A DNA stretch of 12,633 nt. It comes from Candidatus Uhrbacteria bacterium (GTDB lineage Bacteria > Patescibacteriota > Patescibacteriia > UBA9934 > UBA11717). The notes under the pieces are model-generated. The model did not search any database, was not told the origin of the DNA, and saw nothing but the letters and a program-made list of their open reading frames with translations. The stretch spans positions 1-12,633 of the forward strand of contig DOMJ01000034.1 in assembly GCA_003509895.1 (NCBI GenBank). Direction: 5' to 3'. The position numbers and the translations under genes are program-made. This document shows, one piece after another, positions 12,033-12,633 of this stretch (position 1 is its first letter; each line of letters starts with the position of its first letter).

Positions 12033-12488
12033 ATGGCACAGCGCATCATCACCAATGGCCCCAACAAGTTCGACCTCATGCTCGCCCTGTTCGACACGGA
12101 GGGCCGCAAGGTCGAGTTCACCATCACGCTCGACGATTCTGAACTGGTGGAAATCAGTGGGGCCCACGACGCGGGGAACTTCGGCGAGGATATCGTGAAG
12201 GCCATCGCCGAGATTCCCCCGCGCGTCGAGGCCCAAATCCTCAGCGTGGAACGGGAGGACGGCACGGGTGAGAGCTGGATGCTCACGGGGCGGCTTGGGC
12301 TGGTGGGTCACCCGAGGTTCAAGGCCCATTTCAACACTCGCACGCGTGGCGGTTCCCTCACCACCGTAGCCGAGGAGCCGCAGGTGTTCACGGTCTACTG
12401 CGCCAACTGCAACAAGGGTCACGTCGCGGCCCCCAAGCGTTGTCACCGTTGTCGTGAGATGCCGTTCCGTTCCGCCCCCGCTACCTGA
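12033..12488 (+). CDS. Orphan protein with C-terminal zinc ribbon, 151 aa
   Basis: Unknown function. The start is the ATG at 12033, 5 nt after GAGGAGGT (12020-12027); the sequence between and around is nearly the same as at the 4091 gene (GAGGAGGTGNCGN then RTG). Longer frames reaching back into the leader have no Shine-Dalgarno. Residues 11-110 look like a mixed alpha/beta domain (FDLMLALFDTEGRKVEFTI, DDSELVEISG, IVKAIAEIPPRVEAQILSVERE, SWMLTGRLGLVGHPRFKAHFN). A treble-clef or zinc-ribbon-like tail carries two CxxC pairs: C123-x2-C126 and C137-x2-C140 (YCANC...RCHRC). Such a tail suggests contact with nucleic acid or protein, but that is inference. GC is visibly higher than in the deaminase gene upstream. 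It has its own promoter, long leader and terminator. Confidence 0.8.
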   Translation: MAQRIITNGPNKFDLMLALFDTEGRKVEFTITLDDSELVEISGAHDAGNFGEDIVKAIAEIPPRVEAQILSVEREDGTGESWMLTGRLGLVGHPRFKAHFNTRTRGGSLTTVAEEPQVFTVYCANCNKGHVAAPKRCHRCREMPFRSAPAT

Positions 12489-12537
12489 CTTCTCGCGCAT
12501 CGGCGCGGCCACGCTCTCAACGTTAAATCGTTGCACT

Positions 12538-12568
12538 GAGCGCAGCCCGTCGGTGCGCTCTTTGTTTT
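12538..12568 (+). terminator. Rho-independent terminator of the 12033 gene
   Basis: GAGCGCA (12538-12544) pairs perfectly with TGCGCTC (12554-12560) around a 9-nt loop, followed by TTTGTTTT. Confidence 0.85.
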
Positions 12569-12609
12569 GAACGCCTTGTACATTTTGAACCTGCGTGTTC
12601 GATTCATCG

Positions 12610-12631
12610 TGATACACTACAGAGCAATATG
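12610..12631 (+). promoter_or_regulatory. Extended -10 promoter and start codon of a gene that runs off the right edge
   Basis: TGA then TACACT (12613-12618), followed 10 nt later by ATG (12629-12631). This is the same layout as at 6707-6728. Only two bases of the gene follow, so its product cannot be named. Confidence 0.5.
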
Positions 12632-12633
12632 CT

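Noticed and set aside
12009..12617. 202-aa minus-strand open frame opposite the 12033 gene
   Set aside because: Shadow frame crossing the terminator; the plus frame has a Shine-Dalgarno and a zinc ribbon.
1..12633. TGA recoding to glycine (code 25, as in Gracilibacteria/Absconditabacteria)
   Set aside because: TGA ends tsaD and the 4091 and 6726 genes at sensible places, and conserved genes have no internal TGA.
1..12633. CRISPR arrays, tRNA or rRNA genes, transposase genes
   Set aside because: No regularly spaced repeats, no cloverleaf or rRNA sequence, and no transposase-like protein were seen on either strand.

Overview
The window looks like a chromosomal fragment of a Candidate Phyla Radiation bacterium (Patescibacteria, probably a Parcubacteria/Uhrbacteria-type lineage). 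This rests on gene style: a core set of moderate GC, many small orphan proteins, a DUF2156-like protein and a DUF4239-like membrane protein of the kind I associate with that group. No rRNA or marker gene is present, so the placement is an inference. The standard code fits: TGA and TAG end genes and tryptophan is read from TGG.

Layout. 65-1276 (+) is a secreted protein of unknown function. It converges on a minus-strand operon, Na+/Ca2+ exchanger-like transporter > tsaD > tsaE (3746-1302), and the two share one bidirectional terminator. 3747-4090 is a long intergenic region with repeats and a strong promoter. 4091-5752 is a GC-rich secreted protein whose C-terminus looks like an outer-membrane beta-barrel, odd for a lineage with no classical outer membrane. 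5949-6599 is an orphan GC-rich gene. 6726-7586 is a four-helix membrane protein (DUF4239-like). 7648-8292 (-) is another orphan GC-rich gene. 8326-8531 is a divergent promoter region packed with repeats and DnaA-box-like sites. 8532-8870 is a small membrane protein whose 3' end is overrun by the helical-protein gene 8795-9295. 9405-10214 is DUF2156-like (GNAT fold), 10490-10870 a basic DUF2103-like protein, 11384-11779 a zinc-dependent nucleoside/base deaminase, and 12033-12488 an orphan zinc-ribbon protein. A promoter at the right edge points to a further gene starting at about 12629.

Two expression styles alternate. The orphan genes (4091, 5949, 7648, 8532, 10490, 12033) each have their own sigma70-type promoter, in most cases with an exact 17-bp spacer, a Shine-Dalgarno, and usually a terminator; several transcripts would begin with a small stem-loop at the predicted +1. 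The genes with host-like composition (65, 6726, 9405, probably 11384 and the one at 12629) lack a Shine-Dalgarno and have a -10 box only 8-12 nt before the start codon, so they look leaderless or nearly so. This, with the GC contrast, suggests cassette-like orphan genes inserted singly between core genes.

The known functions do not form one pathway. tsaD and tsaE serve tRNA t6A modification, the exchanger serves ion homeostasis and the deaminase serves base or nucleoside salvage. The more unusual content is in the non-coding DNA: repeats resembling transposase-associated ends, a pair of covarying terminator hairpins, a -35 box inside a terminator loop, and a possible 11-bp duplication bracketing a repeat-rich block.
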